Numbered from the stretch's first letter, positions 55,601 to 63,094 are shown. The stretch is 64,000 bases of DNA from TOLSYN sp963849065 (GCA_963849065.1 CAWKFM010000004.1:682001-746000), one strand, 5' to 3'. Translations and numbers: made by a program. The notes: generated by a model not told the origin, from the letters alone.

Positions 55601-56131
55601 CCCACCACTGCCAACGGACTCATGCGCCAGCGCTTCCGCTGGTCGTTCGGAATCCTGCAGGCCGTCTGGAAGCACCGCTCGGCCTTTGCCCGCAAGGGCG
55701 CGCTCGGCTTCGTCGCCCTGCCCAACATCCTCATCTTCCAGATCCTGCTGCCGCTGGTCTCGCCCTTTATCGACATCATGTTCGTCGTCGGCACCCTCAA
55801 GTACCTCATCTGGGACAAGCACTTCCATCCCGAGACCGCCGACCCCGCCAGCTTCGAGCAGCTGGTCCTGTTCTTCTTCGTCTTCCTGCTCATCGACTTC
55901 ATCGCCTCCACCATCGCCTTTTCGCTGGAGCGCCGCCACGGACGCGACAAGCGCGACTGGTGGCTGCTGGGACACGTCTGGCTGCAGCGCTTTGCCTACC
56001 GCCAGCTCTTCTCCGTGGTGCTCATCAAGACCCTGCGCCGCGCCATCGACGGCCGCCACTTCTCCTGGGACAAACTGGAGCGCACCGCCACCGTCACCGA
56101 GCCCAAACAAACCGCCGACGCCAAACCGTAG
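52679..56131 (+). CDS. GH18-like / polysaccharide deacetylase / GT2 glycosyltransferase fusion
   Basis: 1150 residues. An N-terminal membrane anchor (VAVVVFSLLLGFFAITVV) precedes a GH18-like domain (about 90-420) with GLTLDIESFPEEAQPGY as the DxE catalytic stretch. A NodB deacetylase domain follows (about 490-690): VVISFDDGPDPEWTP, GNHTFTHPDISS, LFRPPYSVDQEP and ILLHDGGGNR. A membrane helix (SFLVLGAISGLIVFVFFVGD) leads to a GT2 domain (about 765-1000; VLIPAYNEEKVINRTIRSVL, DADT, EDADLT, QRFRW) and C-terminal helices. Domain content suggests synthesis, deacetylation and trimming of a poly-N-acetylglucosamine-like polymer by one polypeptide. The ATG is close to a promoter-poor spacer. Confidence 0.9.
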   Translation: MSNPIFFDPDRRRWKRIRKSIDVAVVVFSLLLGFFAITVVRKTSLPNVLLADQKKNYRALKSDERKRPPKVRTTHRKTPVPASQVVLNSGEGIRGAFYVTWDAASYSSLREYIHQLDFVFPEWLHVLAPDGHLQAVDETNTLYNVVNNGRVANIDAKLMPFIKSSGAQVDVLPMVNNFDPIGNEWQAGIGTMLQSPAARARFRHEIAAFLSSDNYKGLTLDIESFPEEAQPGYRALIAELASDLHQRNQKLYISVPSANSDFDYGYMAKFADGLIVMNYDQHYPGGEPGAIAGQDWFTQNLMKALTVVPREKIICAIGNYGYDWTTAPKGKPGMAGVHNVSVQDAWLEARDSEAEVTFDSDLLNPHFTYLDEKNLQHDVWFLDAVTALNQMRAARSLGISTFALWRLGSEDRSLWKVWDSPRDSDAPAKLEVVDPGQDVDIEGEGDILRIASGPQAGTRDLTLDSTGLITNEVFRQLPSPYVVDAYGAPSKRVVISFDDGPDPEWTPKILDVLKQYNVHAIFFTIGLEAEKYPGLLKRIYHEGNEIGNHTFTHPDISSISPELVRVELNLTERLLAAKLGIKPALFRPPYSVDQEPDTADEVRPLELTQSMGYTTVGDKIDPDDWHENPRPSPEQITQSVMDQLTHGSIILLHDGGGNRANTVKALPMIIQGLRDRGYQIVSVHELLGKTYDDVMVPLSRNERFWATVDSASFLVLGAISGLIVFVFFVGDVLMSGRLILVGACAIFDRLRRHRTERALGDAAFQPAVAVLIPAYNEEKVINRTIRSVLHSTYPNLRVVVIDDGSSDRTAEVARETFANEIAHGRVTVLRQANGGKASALNYALQYVTEEIFVGIDADTLIGTDAVAYLVPHFQDPLVGAMAGNAKVGNRVNLWTRWQALEYITSQNFDRRALNTFSCVSVVPGAIGAWRTEAVRAANGYKTDTVAEDADLTMALLQNGYKVEYEDRALAFTEAPTTANGLMRQRFRWSFGILQAVWKHRSAFARKGALGFVALPNILIFQILLPLVSPFIDIMFVVGTLKYLIWDKHFHPETADPASFEQLVLFFFVFLLIDFIASTIAFSLERRHGRDKRDWWLLGHVWLQRFAYRQLFSVVLIKTLRRAIDGRHFSWDKLERTATVTEPKQTADAKP

Positions 56132-56141
56132 CAGCCGGTCC

Positions 56142-56180
56142 GGGTGGCCCATTCAAGCCATCTTTCGGCTTGAGTGGGGC
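56142..56180 (+). repeat. REP-like palindrome, copy 7
   Basis: GGGTGGCCCATTCAAGCC, ATCTTTC, GGCTTGAGTGGGGC, 11 bases after the fusion gene stop. Confidence 0.92.
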
Positions 56181-56193
56181 TGTTGATCTCGCA

Positions 56194-56230
56194 GGTGCCC
56201 CACATCTGCCGCTGTTAGCAGATGCGGGAA
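56194..56230 (+). repeat. REP-related palindrome, subfamily B (second copy)
   Basis: GGTGCCCCACATCTGCC, then GCTGTTA, then GCAGATGCGGGAA. It has the same inner stem as 41742-41780 and lies 14 bases after a main-family REP, giving a REP/subfamily-B tandem. Confidence 0.7.
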
Positions 56231-56338
56231 GCCACGTCCTCCAGGTCAGCGCCCTTTGCCGTTGCAGTTGCCCTTGTTTTCAGCGCAGGACATGCCCCCT
56301 TGCATCCGCCTTGCTCCCGGTGCGAATCTAACTGCACC

Positions 56339-57073
56339 GTGTCCCGCTCCGCGCCAGCTCGCGAACCCTCCACCCCCGTGCCGCTTTCCGCCTCCGCCCA
56401 AAAGCTGCGCCTGCTGCAGAGCCTGCCATGCACCACCAAATTTGAAAAAGCCGCCTGGCTCTCCGGCGCCCGCCTGGTCGCCGGAGTGGATGAAGTCGGC
56501 CGCGGAGCGCTCTTCGGCTGTGTCGCCGCCGCCGCCTGCATCCTCAATCCAGCCGACCGCATCCGCAGGCTGCGCGATTCCAAACTGCTCTCCCCGGACG
56601 AGCGCGAAACCCTGGCCGTCCGCATCCGCCAGCGCGCCATCGCCTGGGCCGTCGCCGAGGTCGATGCCGCCCGCATCGACCAGATCAACATCTACCAGGC
56701 CAGTCTGCTCGCCATGAAGCTTGCCGTCGAACGGCTCCATCCCCGCCCCGATTTCCTCCTGGTCGATGCCGTCACGCTCGACTTCGACTGCCCCCAGCAA
56801 AAAATCATCCACGGCGATGCGCTCTCCGCCTCCATCGCCGCCGCCTCCATCCTTGCCAAGGTCCACCGCGACGCCATCCTCCGAGACTGGGACGCCGTCT
56901 ATCCGCAGTACGGGCTGGCCAGCAACAAAGGCTATTCGACGCCATCCCATAAGCGCGCTCTGCAACAGCACGGTCCATCGCCATTGCATCGCCAAAGCTA
57001 CGCACCCGTCTCGGATGCCAGCCAGAATTCGCGGCAAGGATTGGATTTTCTGATTGAGGACACCGAATGTTAA
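56339..57073 (+). CDS. rnhB: Ribonuclease HII
   Basis: Removes RNA from RNA-DNA hybrids. ARLVAGVDEVGRGALFGCVA holds the first catalytic Asp-Glu. RDSKLLSPDERE, LLVDAVTLDFDC (catalytic Asp) and SIAAASILAKVHRDAILRDW complete the site, and YGLASNKGYSTPSHKRAL is the typical C-terminal segment. The frame is open upstream to 56222, but that part runs through a REP-B palindrome and is not family-like. The GTG at 56339 is a conservative guess without a clear ribosome-binding site. The stop overlaps the next gene. Confidence 0.88.
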   Translation: MSRSAPAREPSTPVPLSASAQKLRLLQSLPCTTKFEKAAWLSGARLVAGVDEVGRGALFGCVAAAACILNPADRIRRLRDSKLLSPDERETLAVRIRQRAIAWAVAEVDAARIDQINIYQASLLAMKLAVERLHPRPDFLLVDAVTLDFDCPQQKIIHGDALSASIAAASILAKVHRDAILRDWDAVYPQYGLASNKGYSTPSHKRALQQHGPSPLHRQSYAPVSDASQNSRQGLDFLIEDTEC

Positions 57074-57807
57074 GACTGCTGTGCGTCACCGCCCACCCCG
57101 ATGACGAAGCCGGTGCCTTTGGCGGAATTTTGTCCCGCTATTCCGACGCCGGTGTGGAGTGTTCGGTGATCTGCCTGACGGCCGGAGAGCGCGCTACCAA
57201 CCGCGGTGGAGCGGCCAACGACGAAGCCCTCAAGGCCATGCGCTGCAAGGAATTCGACGCCGCCTGCCGCCACCTGGGCGTCTCCCACTGCCAGGTGCTC
57301 GACTACCCCGACGGAGCGCTCGACCGCGCCGACTTCCACGCCGTCACCGGTCGTCTCATTCAGGCCATCCGCACCCAGCGTCCGCACGTCGTCATTACCT
57401 TCGGGGCCGACGGCTTTGTCACCGCCCACCCTGACCACGGCATGGCCGGATTGTTCACCTCCGCCGCCTTTCAGTGGGCCGCCCGCGCCAACCGCTGCTC
57501 CGCCCAACTCGGCCAGGGACTCGCGCCCTGGCAGGCCCGCAAGCTGTACTACGTCGCCGCCGAATTCTCCCTGCCCGAGCGTCCGGCTGTCTCGCTCCCG
57601 CCGGTCACCGCCCGCATCGACATCGCCCCCTACATCCGTCGCAAGATCGAGGCCTTCGCCTGCCACACCTCGCAGCGCGTCCTGCAGCCAGTGTTCGAGA
57701 ACGCCCAGCAGCGCGCCGGAGACCACGAGCTCTTCCACCTCGTCGCCACCGCGCAAGTCACCCCCATGCAGATGGAAACCGGTCTCTTCGAAGGCATCAC
57801 CGAATAA
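57067..57807 (+). CDS. PIG-L/LmbE-family deacetylase
   Basis: 246 residues. LCVTAHPDDEAGAFGGILSR carries the zinc motif AHPDDE and VTAHPDHGMAGLFTSAAFQW the second His site. The family removes acetyl groups from GlcNAc-type substrates (MshB, BshB, LmbE). The C-terminal FACHTSQRVLQPVFENAQQ is also typical. Its ATG overlaps the end of rnhB by 7 bases, so translation is coupled. The substrate is unknown. Confidence 0.9.
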   Translation: MLRLLCVTAHPDDEAGAFGGILSRYSDAGVECSVICLTAGERATNRGGAANDEALKAMRCKEFDAACRHLGVSHCQVLDYPDGALDRADFHAVTGRLIQAIRTQRPHVVITFGADGFVTAHPDHGMAGLFTSAAFQWAARANRCSAQLGQGLAPWQARKLYYVAAEFSLPERPAVSLPPVTARIDIAPYIRRKIEAFACHTSQRVLQPVFENAQQRAGDHELFHLVATAQVTPMQMETGLFEGITE

Positions 57808-57832
57808 CGATCGCCAGCATCCCTCGGGTGTT

Positions 57833-57905
57833 GTCACTCCGAGAGCCGCAAGGAATCCCAGCACTGCTCATCCTTCGCGCCGGGCTCCAGAGGCACAACG
57901 GCGGG
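57833..57905 (+). repeat. Dispersed repeat family 2, degenerate copy
   Basis: GTCACTCCGAGAGCCGCAAG, GAATCCCAGCACTGCTCATC: recognisable but decayed, running into the REP copy at 57903. Confidence 0.5.
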
Positions 57906-57940
57906 TGGCCCATTCAAGCCATCTTTCGGCTTGAGTGGGG
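57903..57940 (+). repeat. REP-like palindrome, copy 8
   Basis: GGGTGGCCCATTCAAGCC, ATCTTTC, GGCTTGAGTGGGG, between the convergent PIG-L gene and ffh. Confidence 0.92.
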
Positions 57941-57977
57941 TAGTTCCGTTTGTTGTTGTTCTTGCCTCTGCCAAATA

Positions 57978-58007
57978 CAAACGCCCCGGATTTCTCCAGG
58001 GCGTTTG
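57978..58007. terminator. Bidirectional terminator-like hairpin between PIG-L gene and ffh
   Basis: CAAACGCCC (57978-57986) and GGGCGTTTG (57999-58007) across a 12-base loop, followed by CTCTTTCC on the plus strand. It can end either convergent transcript. Confidence 0.6.
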
Positions 58008-58017
58008 CTCTTTCCAA

Positions 58018-58033
58018 CCTTGAAACCTTGCCG
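58018..58033. repeat. CTTGAAAC-type repeat unit next to ffh
   Basis: CCTTGAAACCTTGCCG, the same octamer motif as at 28597 and 43879. Confidence 0.35.
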
Positions 58034-58034
58034 T

Positions 58035-59393
58035 TCACATCCCCGGCATCTTCATCCCTGCCAGACGCCGTGCAAAGCTAGGCTTGCCCATGGACTTGAA
58101 CATCTTCCGCATCTGCGCGTACTGACGCAGCAGGTTGTTCACCTCGGGCACGCTGGTTCCCGAGCCCTTGGCAATACGTTTGCGCCGCGAGCCGTTGATG
58201 GCCTCGTGATGGTCGCGTTCATACGGGGTCATCGAGTTGATGATGGCCTCGATCCGCGTCAGCTGCTTTTCGTCCACCTTGTCCTTGGCCTGATGCATCT
58301 GGGCAAAGGCGCCCACCTTGGGCAGCATTCCGATGATCGACTGCAGCGACCCCATCTTCTTCATCTGCCGCAGCTGCTCGCGGAAGTCGTCCAGCGAAAA
58401 GCCGTCGCTGCTGAAGGCCTTCTTGGCGAACTCCTCGGACTTTTTCTTGTCGAGCTTATCCTCCGCCTGTTCGATGAGCGACATGATGTCACCCATGCCC
58501 AGGATGCGGCCCACCACGCGGTCGGGATGGAAGGGCTCGATGGCGTCGTACTTTTCGCCGGTGCCCAGGAACTTGATCGGCTGCCCGGTCACCGCGCGGA
58601 TCGAAAGCGATGCTCCGCCGCGTGCGTCGCCGTCCATTTTGGTCAGCACCACGCCGGTCAGCGTCAGCTTGTCGTGGAACTCCTTGGCCGAGTTCACCGC
58701 GTCCTGGCCGGTCATGGCGTCGGCCACAAACAGCACTTCCTGCGGGGTCAGCAGCCGCTTCAGCGACTGCATCTCCTCCATCAGTTGCTCGTCGATGTGC
58801 AGCCGTCCCGCGGTATCCACAATCAGCACGTCGCAGCCGTTGATCACCGCCTCGCGCCGCGCTTCCTTGGCCAGCCGCACCACGCTCTCGGTGTTGCTCT
58901 GCACGTCGGAACCTTCGTAGAGGTGCGCGCCCACCGCCTTGGCAACCACCTTCAGCTGTTCGCGCGCCGCCGGACGATACACGTCCACCGACACCAGCAT
59001 TGGCCGGTGCCCGCCCTTTTTGAACCAGCCCGCCAGCTTGCCCGAGGTCGTCGTCTTGCCCGAGCCCTGCAGGCCCGCCATCAGCACCACGGTGGGCGGC
59101 TGCGAGGCAAACTTGAACTTCGCCGTGTCGCGCCCCAGAGTCTCGATCAGCTCGTCGCGCACCACCTTGATCACCATCTCCGCCGGAGACAGCGCGGTCA
59201 TAACTTCGGTGCCAATTGCCTTGGCCCGGATGTGATCGATCAGGTCCTTGACCACCTTGAAGTTCACATCCGCCTCCAGCAGTGCCAGGCGGATCTCCTT
59301 CAAGGCCTCGTCCATGTTCTCCTCGGTCAGGCTGCCCTGGCCGCGAAGGTTCTTAAATGCGCGTTGCAGTTTGTCTGTTAAATTCTCAAACAT
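58035..59393 (-). CDS. ffh: Signal recognition particle protein (SRP54)
   Basis: 452 residues. N domain (1-90), G domain with G1 MAGLQGSGKTTTSGKLA, LIVDTAGRLHIDEQLM, TKMDGDARGGASLSIRAV and GTGEKYDAIEPFHPDRV, then the Met-rich M domain (about 305-452) with the RNA-binding SRRKRIAKGSGTSVPEVNNL. Targets nascent inner-membrane and secreted proteins to the membrane with 4.5S RNA and FtsY. The C-terminus MKMPGM is typical. Confidence 0.97.
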   Translation of the reverse strand: MFENLTDKLQRAFKNLRGQGSLTEENMDEALKEIRLALLEADVNFKVVKDLIDHIRAKAIGTEVMTALSPAEMVIKVVRDELIETLGRDTAKFKFASQPPTVVLMAGLQGSGKTTTSGKLAGWFKKGGHRPMLVSVDVYRPAAREQLKVVAKAVGAHLYEGSDVQSNTESVVRLAKEARREAVINGCDVLIVDTAGRLHIDEQLMEEMQSLKRLLTPQEVLFVADAMTGQDAVNSAKEFHDKLTLTGVVLTKMDGDARGGASLSIRAVTGQPIKFLGTGEKYDAIEPFHPDRVVGRILGMGDIMSLIEQAEDKLDKKKSEEFAKKAFSSDGFSLDDFREQLRQMKKMGSLQSIIGMLPKVGAFAQMHQAKDKVDEKQLTRIEAIINSMTPYERDHHEAINGSRRKRIAKGSGTSVPEVNNLLRQYAQMRKMFKSMGKPSFARRLAGMKMPGM

Positions 59394-59480
59394 ATAGGGT
59401 TTCCAAAGGTTAGTTTATCAGCCCGGCGAGACCATGGGAGAAGACTTCTGAGGCGTAACCGCAGGCGCCAGAAATTCAAC

Positions 59481-59533
59481 CGGGTGCCCCAGGTTCGCGC
59501 CGGTGTTTTTCCGGCGATAACCTGGGGCACCCG
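59481..59533. repeat. 53-base near-perfect palindrome (REP-related outer arms)
   Basis: CGGGTGCCCCAGGTTCGCGC continuing CGG, loop TGTTTTT, then CCGG CGATAACCTGGGGCACCCG: 23-bp arms with two mismatches. The GGGTGCCCCA / TGGGGCACCC outer arms resemble REP subfamily B, with a different inner stem. It lies 88 bases upstream of ffh and 33 bases after the PAS gene stop (minus strand). Confidence 0.7.
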
Positions 59534-59565
59534 TTCACCTCAGCTGGTCTTATTGTTTTTGAATT

Positions 59566-60021
59566 TCAGGCCAGATACGCCCCGTGCGCCCCGTTCGGAA
59601 ATGTCCCCAGGCAGCGGCACACCATCATGGCCCCAATCTGCCGCCCCATGCGGTCCAGCACCGGAAACGCCGTCGCCTCTACCGGCGACGCCGCCTCGTC
59701 CTGCCGCACCAGCAGATTGACCTGCACCACCTTGCCCTCGTAGGCGGCCTGAGCCAGCGGTAACTCCCGCGGCTCCAGCATCCGCTCGCCCTGGCAGTCG
59801 AACAGGCCCAGCGTCTCCGGACAATCGTCCATGCTGTTGCGCTCCATGTCGATCTCGCCGAACAGCGTAAACGCCGCCAGGTTGGCATACACCATCTGCC
59901 CGCACTCGTCGCAGGCAATCACCGGATCGGTCATCAGCGCCGTCACCGTCAGTAGCTTTTCCAGCTCGCGGGAATGTTTCTGCACGCTCAACCTTTCCCC
60001 ATCCGGGACTCGAAGACCCAT
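59566..60021 (-). CDS. PAS-domain sensor-like protein
   Basis: 151 residues, one PAS domain: ALMTDPVIACDECGQMVYAN, AAFTLFGEIDMERNSMDDCP and VEATAFPVLDRMGRQIGAMM. No output domain is attached, so it would signal through a partner. A short N-terminal coiled segment (VQKHSRELEKLLTVT) precedes the domain. It is separated from ffh by a long palindrome. The ligand is unknown. Confidence 0.78.
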   Translation of the reverse strand: MGLRVPDGERLSVQKHSRELEKLLTVTALMTDPVIACDECGQMVYANLAAFTLFGEIDMERNSMDDCPETLGLFDCQGERMLEPRELPLAQAAYEGKVVQVNLLVRQDEAASPVEATAFPVLDRMGRQIGAMMVCRCLGTFPNGAHGAYLA

Positions 60022-60116
60022 CCCGTCCGGCGCGCAACTATATCAGAAATCACTCACCGTCCCATACCGGCAATCCTCTTTTTTTATTCCTGCCGGCTCT
60101 TACTTTAGTCACCGCT

Positions 60117-60395
60117 TCAACGTTTCCGCCGCAAACGCCTGGCGTTGGCTGTCGCTCGGCTCAGCCAGGGAGCCAGCGGCGCGCTCATCGAGGCGCGCCC
60201 CCCGCTGGAAATCAGCTTGAATCCCGAGAGCATCGCCACCTGGGCTTTCTCGTTCACCATGCGCTGGTACTCGGCGGGCGAGCATTGGTTCCGGGCCATC
60301 AGAGACATGCGGTGGACAACTGTCTCCCACGACGCGAGCGTCAGATTAGCCATTGCCAATGGCAGTGATGCGGCCTTGCGTTGGCGAATTCTCAT
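60117..60395 (-). CDS. Small phasin-like helical protein
   Basis: 92 residues from MRIRQRKAASLPLAMANLTL. ASWETVVHRMSLMARNQCSP, then EYQRMVNEKAQVAMLSGFKL, resemble short phasin-like polyhydroxyalkanoate-granule-associated proteins, and the tail RATANARRLRRKR is basic. A GAGG site precedes the ATG. A perfect 11-bp inverted repeat lies 14 bases upstream (60409-60435), probably its operator. The product assignment is moderate only. Confidence 0.65.
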   Translation of the reverse strand: MRIRQRKAASLPLAMANLTLASWETVVHRMSLMARNQCSPAEYQRMVNEKAQVAMLSGFKLISSGGRASMSAPLAPWLSRATANARRLRRKR

Positions 60396-60408
60396 CGGTA
60401 CCTCAAAT

Positions 60409-60435
60409 CTTTTACTTCGATATCCGAAGTAAAAG
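60409..60435. promoter_or_regulatory. Perfect 11-bp inverted repeat, candidate operator
   Basis: CTTTTACTTCG (60409-60419), ATATC, CGAAGTAAAAG (60425-60435). AT-rich dyad immediately upstream of the phasin-like start codon, the position expected for repressor binding or promoter overlap. Confidence 0.6.
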
Positions 60436-60518
60436 GTCGGATGCCGCCAGTCACTGAATGGCGCATTGAGAATCAGCTTTCGCAAGCAGCCCGCGATTCC
60501 GGCTCCTGAATCCGCAGC

Positions 60519-61502
60519 TCAGCTGCCGAACACTTCCCGGGCCGCCAGCGCCGTGTTCGCGTGGATCGTCACCGTGTCTGCCGGCTTGCGCGCGTAGCCG
60601 CCGGCCAGCGTGGTCATAATCGGGAATCCATTGTCACGCGCAAAGCGGAAGACCCTCCGGTCGCGCTCCTTCAGCCCTTCGATGCTCAGCCCTAACCCGC
60701 CCAGTTGATCCTCCGTGTACGGGTCGGCCCCGGCCACATAGCACACCAGCTCCGGCTCGAATCGCTCTTTGGCTCCCCGTAGCGCCGTCTCCAGCCATTC
60801 CAGATACTCGCCGTCGCTGGTCCCGTCCGGCAGGTTCACGTCGATCGATGAGGGCGGCTTCCAGTACGGATAGTTGCTCTCCTGATGCAGCGAAACCGTA
60901 AACACGTCGCGCGTGGCGCTGGTCTTCACATGCGCCGGCCGCCGCGGCCCCAGCAGCGAAGCCGCCCACGCCGCCCGCGGAAACGGCTCCGGGTCGCCGG
61001 TGCCGAAGATCGCTGCCGTCCCGTTGCCCTGGTGCACATCGCAGTCCACCACCATCGCCCGCGCAATCCGCCCGTCGCGCTGCAACACCCGAATGGCCAC
61101 CGCCACGTCGTTCACCAGGCAGAATCCCTCCCCATGATCGGCAAACGCATGATGAAAGCCGCCGCCCAGGTGCACGCAGCAGCCTTCTTCCAGCGCCAGC
61201 CCGGCGGCCATCATCGATCCGCCGGTCATATACCAGAAGGCCTCGGCCAGTTCCTTGCTGTAGGGAACCTCCAGCTCCAGCTCCTCCCGCGTGCTCATCG
61301 TTCCCGTCTTCAGCTTGTTCACCCACAGCTTGGTGTGCACCAGCAGCAGGTCCTCATCCCGGCAGGCCTCGGGAGCCACAAAGTCGCACGCCTGGAACGC
61401 TCCCGTCTCCAGCAGTCGATCCCGGATCGCGGCATATTTGCTGGACTGGAAGATGTGTTCACCAATCGGCAGCTTCGCTTTTTCCGTATAAACCAGCCGC
61501 AT
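60519..61502 (-). CDS. Histone deacetylase-family (acetoin utilisation-like) protein
   Basis: 327 residues. The zinc-hydrolase signatures are GGGFHHAFADHGEGFCLVND (tandem His), VVDCDVHQGNGTAAIFGTG (Asp-His) and TLAGGYARKPADT. It would remove acetyl groups from lysines or polyamines. The ATG at 61502 (MRLVYTEKAKLP) has GAGG 8 bases upstream; the frame is open further through a REP palindrome (61604-61644), but that extension is not family-like. Confidence 0.9.
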   Translation of the reverse strand: MRLVYTEKAKLPIGEHIFQSSKYAAIRDRLLETGAFQACDFVAPEACRDEDLLLVHTKLWVNKLKTGTMSTREELELEVPYSKELAEAFWYMTGGSMMAAGLALEEGCCVHLGGGFHHAFADHGEGFCLVNDVAVAIRVLQRDGRIARAMVVDCDVHQGNGTAAIFGTGDPEPFPRAAWAASLLGPRRPAHVKTSATRDVFTVSLHQESNYPYWKPPSSIDVNLPDGTSDGEYLEWLETALRGAKERFEPELVCYVAGADPYTEDQLGGLGLSIEGLKERDRRVFRFARDNGFPIMTTLAGGYARKPADTVTIHANTALAAREVFGS

Positions 61503-61603
61503 CGCAAGCCTCATCGCAAACCCGTGTCCCGCATCCCATGCCGCCCCGGCAGGTTTGCAGGATTGTAATGCAAATACGCCCGGGTGGCGCGTTTCACCGC
61601 GCC

Positions 61604-61644
61604 GGGTGGCCCATTCAAGCCATCTTTTGGCTTTGAGTGGGGGC
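61604..61644 (+). repeat. REP-like palindrome, copy 9 (one-base insertions)
   Basis: GGGTGGCCCATTCAAGCC, ATCTTTT, GGCTTTGAGTGGGGGC: an extra T and an extra G relative to the consensus. It lies upstream of the HDAC-family gene and the membrane protein at 61735. Confidence 0.88.
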
Positions 61645-61734
61645 AGTTGACCTTGCTTGTGATTGTTTCTCAGCCTTCTCATAGGGATTCTGCTATCCCC
61701 TGTTCCCACCCATCGCGTCCGCTATACTCACCCC

Positions 61735-62706
61735 ATGGTGCAACCCACCTCCCACGCGCCTGCGGCCGGCAGCGGAGCGTTACCCGACTCGCCCCTGTCC
61801 GGCGGGCCCAAGCGTCCCCAAGGCGTGGGGCTCACCGCGCTCGCACTGGGCGCTCTGCTCGCGTTCTACCTCGTCCAGAGCCTGCTCCAACTCACTCGGG
61901 AATCCCCCGCCGCCCGCCCCGCCTTCGAGCCGCTCCTGCTGTGCGGCGCGCGCGCCGTCGAGTTACTTCTGGTCTGGCAATACTGGAAGGGGCGCGACGT
62001 TGCCCGCCTCTTCGTCCTCCTCTGGTCGTTGCTGGCCGCTGCCCGCGCCGTCGCCTACCTCGCCGACCACAACCTCGATCCCGCGGCGCTCATGAGTCAC
62101 CCCGTGGACTTCCTGCAAGCCCTCCTCGCGCTCTTTCTTCTCTTTTGGCTCAACACTCCCCGGCTGCGCGCCTGGTTCAAAAAAATATCGGCCACCGCCG
62201 CCGACCTCATCGCGCCCTGCCTCGTCGGCAGACTCTGCACCGCCCTCGATTTCGATTCCTCCGCCGCCAATTCCCATCCCGCCTGCCGCCTCGCCTTCGA
62301 GCACGGAGCCGGACTTACCCTCACCTGCCCCTTTCGCATCGTTCTCGATGACAACCTCGCCTTCGTCAGTTCGCCAGGGAGCGGCAATCACCTCCAGCCT
62401 GCCCCTGTCCCCAATCCCTCCACCGATCCCGACGACGCTCGCCGCCTCCTGCAAAACCTTCGTGTCACCGCCGTCCGCCTCGCGCCCCACACCTCCGATC
62501 TCTTCCTCACCTTCGAGATGGGCATCCAACTTCAAACGTGGGGCCACGCGCTAGCGGCCCGCAGCGCAGCGTTACCCGACCCAGCGTTCTCCCCCACGAC
62601 TTTGTGGAGCTTTTCCGGCCCCGGCCTCAACGTAACCGCCAGCGCTGACGGCCTGACCTCACAGCTCGCCGCCGCGTCTGCGGAGGCCAACGACGAACTC
62701 TCCTAG
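61735..62706 (+). CDS. Hypothetical membrane protein with soluble C-terminal domain
   Basis: 323 residues. A Pro/Ser-rich start is followed by three hydrophobic segments (GLTALALGALLAFYLVQSLL; AVELLLVWQYW and LFVLLWSLLAAARAVAYLAD; DFLQALLALFLLFWLNTP). A ~150-residue soluble domain follows (IAPCLVGRLCTALDFDSSAA to the C-terminus), which looks like a small folded domain with many Thr/Ser. The ATG at 61735 is preceded by TATACT only 14 bases away, suggesting a short leader. No family is recognised. Confidence 0.6.
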   Translation: MVQPTSHAPAAGSGALPDSPLSGGPKRPQGVGLTALALGALLAFYLVQSLLQLTRESPAARPAFEPLLLCGARAVELLLVWQYWKGRDVARLFVLLWSLLAAARAVAYLADHNLDPAALMSHPVDFLQALLALFLLFWLNTPRLRAWFKKISATAADLIAPCLVGRLCTALDFDSSAANSHPACRLAFEHGAGLTLTCPFRIVLDDNLAFVSSPGSGNHLQPAPVPNPSTDPDDARRLLQNLRVTAVRLAPHTSDLFLTFEMGIQLQTWGHALAARSAALPDPAFSPTTLWSFSGPGLNVTASADGLTSQLAAASAEANDELS

Positions 62707-62767
62707 CCTGCGTTTCAGATTTCCGTGTGCTAGGATTTAGCAGTACGGCCTCTCTGCCGTGCACAGT

Positions 62768-62844
62768 CGGGGCGTAGCGCAGCCTGGTAGCGCACCTGCC
62801 TTGGGCGCAGGGGGTCGCTGGTTCGAATCCAGTCGCCCCGACCA
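62768..62844 (+). tRNA. tRNA-Pro (TGG anticodon)
   Basis: CGGGGCGTAGCGCAGCCTGG through anticodon loop CTTGGGC, T-loop GTTCGAA, to CGCCCCG-A-CCA. The acceptor stem pairs fully and CCA is encoded. The 3' end faces the low-information right edge of the window. Confidence 0.95.
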
Positions 62845-63094
62845 TTGTTTATTTTTAGCCTTTTCAGCAATCCTATCGAACGGATTTCTGTATATGGGAG
62901 TTGCACTTACAGCGTCTATCGTGGAGTTCAAAAGTACTTTTCTGAGTAGTTCGGCTTGTTCGGCGGGTTTCCTCGTAAGATAAAGAAAATAAGCCTTCGC
63001 GAGTTCTAAAATCCTCTGCACATTCAGCAGCCGGTCGCCGCTTTTCGCTGTCACGCCGCAAGCTGCCTTGTGGCCGACTCCCGATTTACTAAAA

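Noticed and set aside
56222..56338. Longer N-terminus of RNase HII
   Set aside because: The extra 39 codons overlap a REP-B palindrome and do not look like the family; the frame is open by chance in GC-rich DNA.
61503..61709. Longer HDAC-family protein reading through a REP copy
   Set aside because: A good ribosome-binding site and family N-terminus exist at 61502; the upstream part only translates the REP, so it is not a third in-frame insertion.
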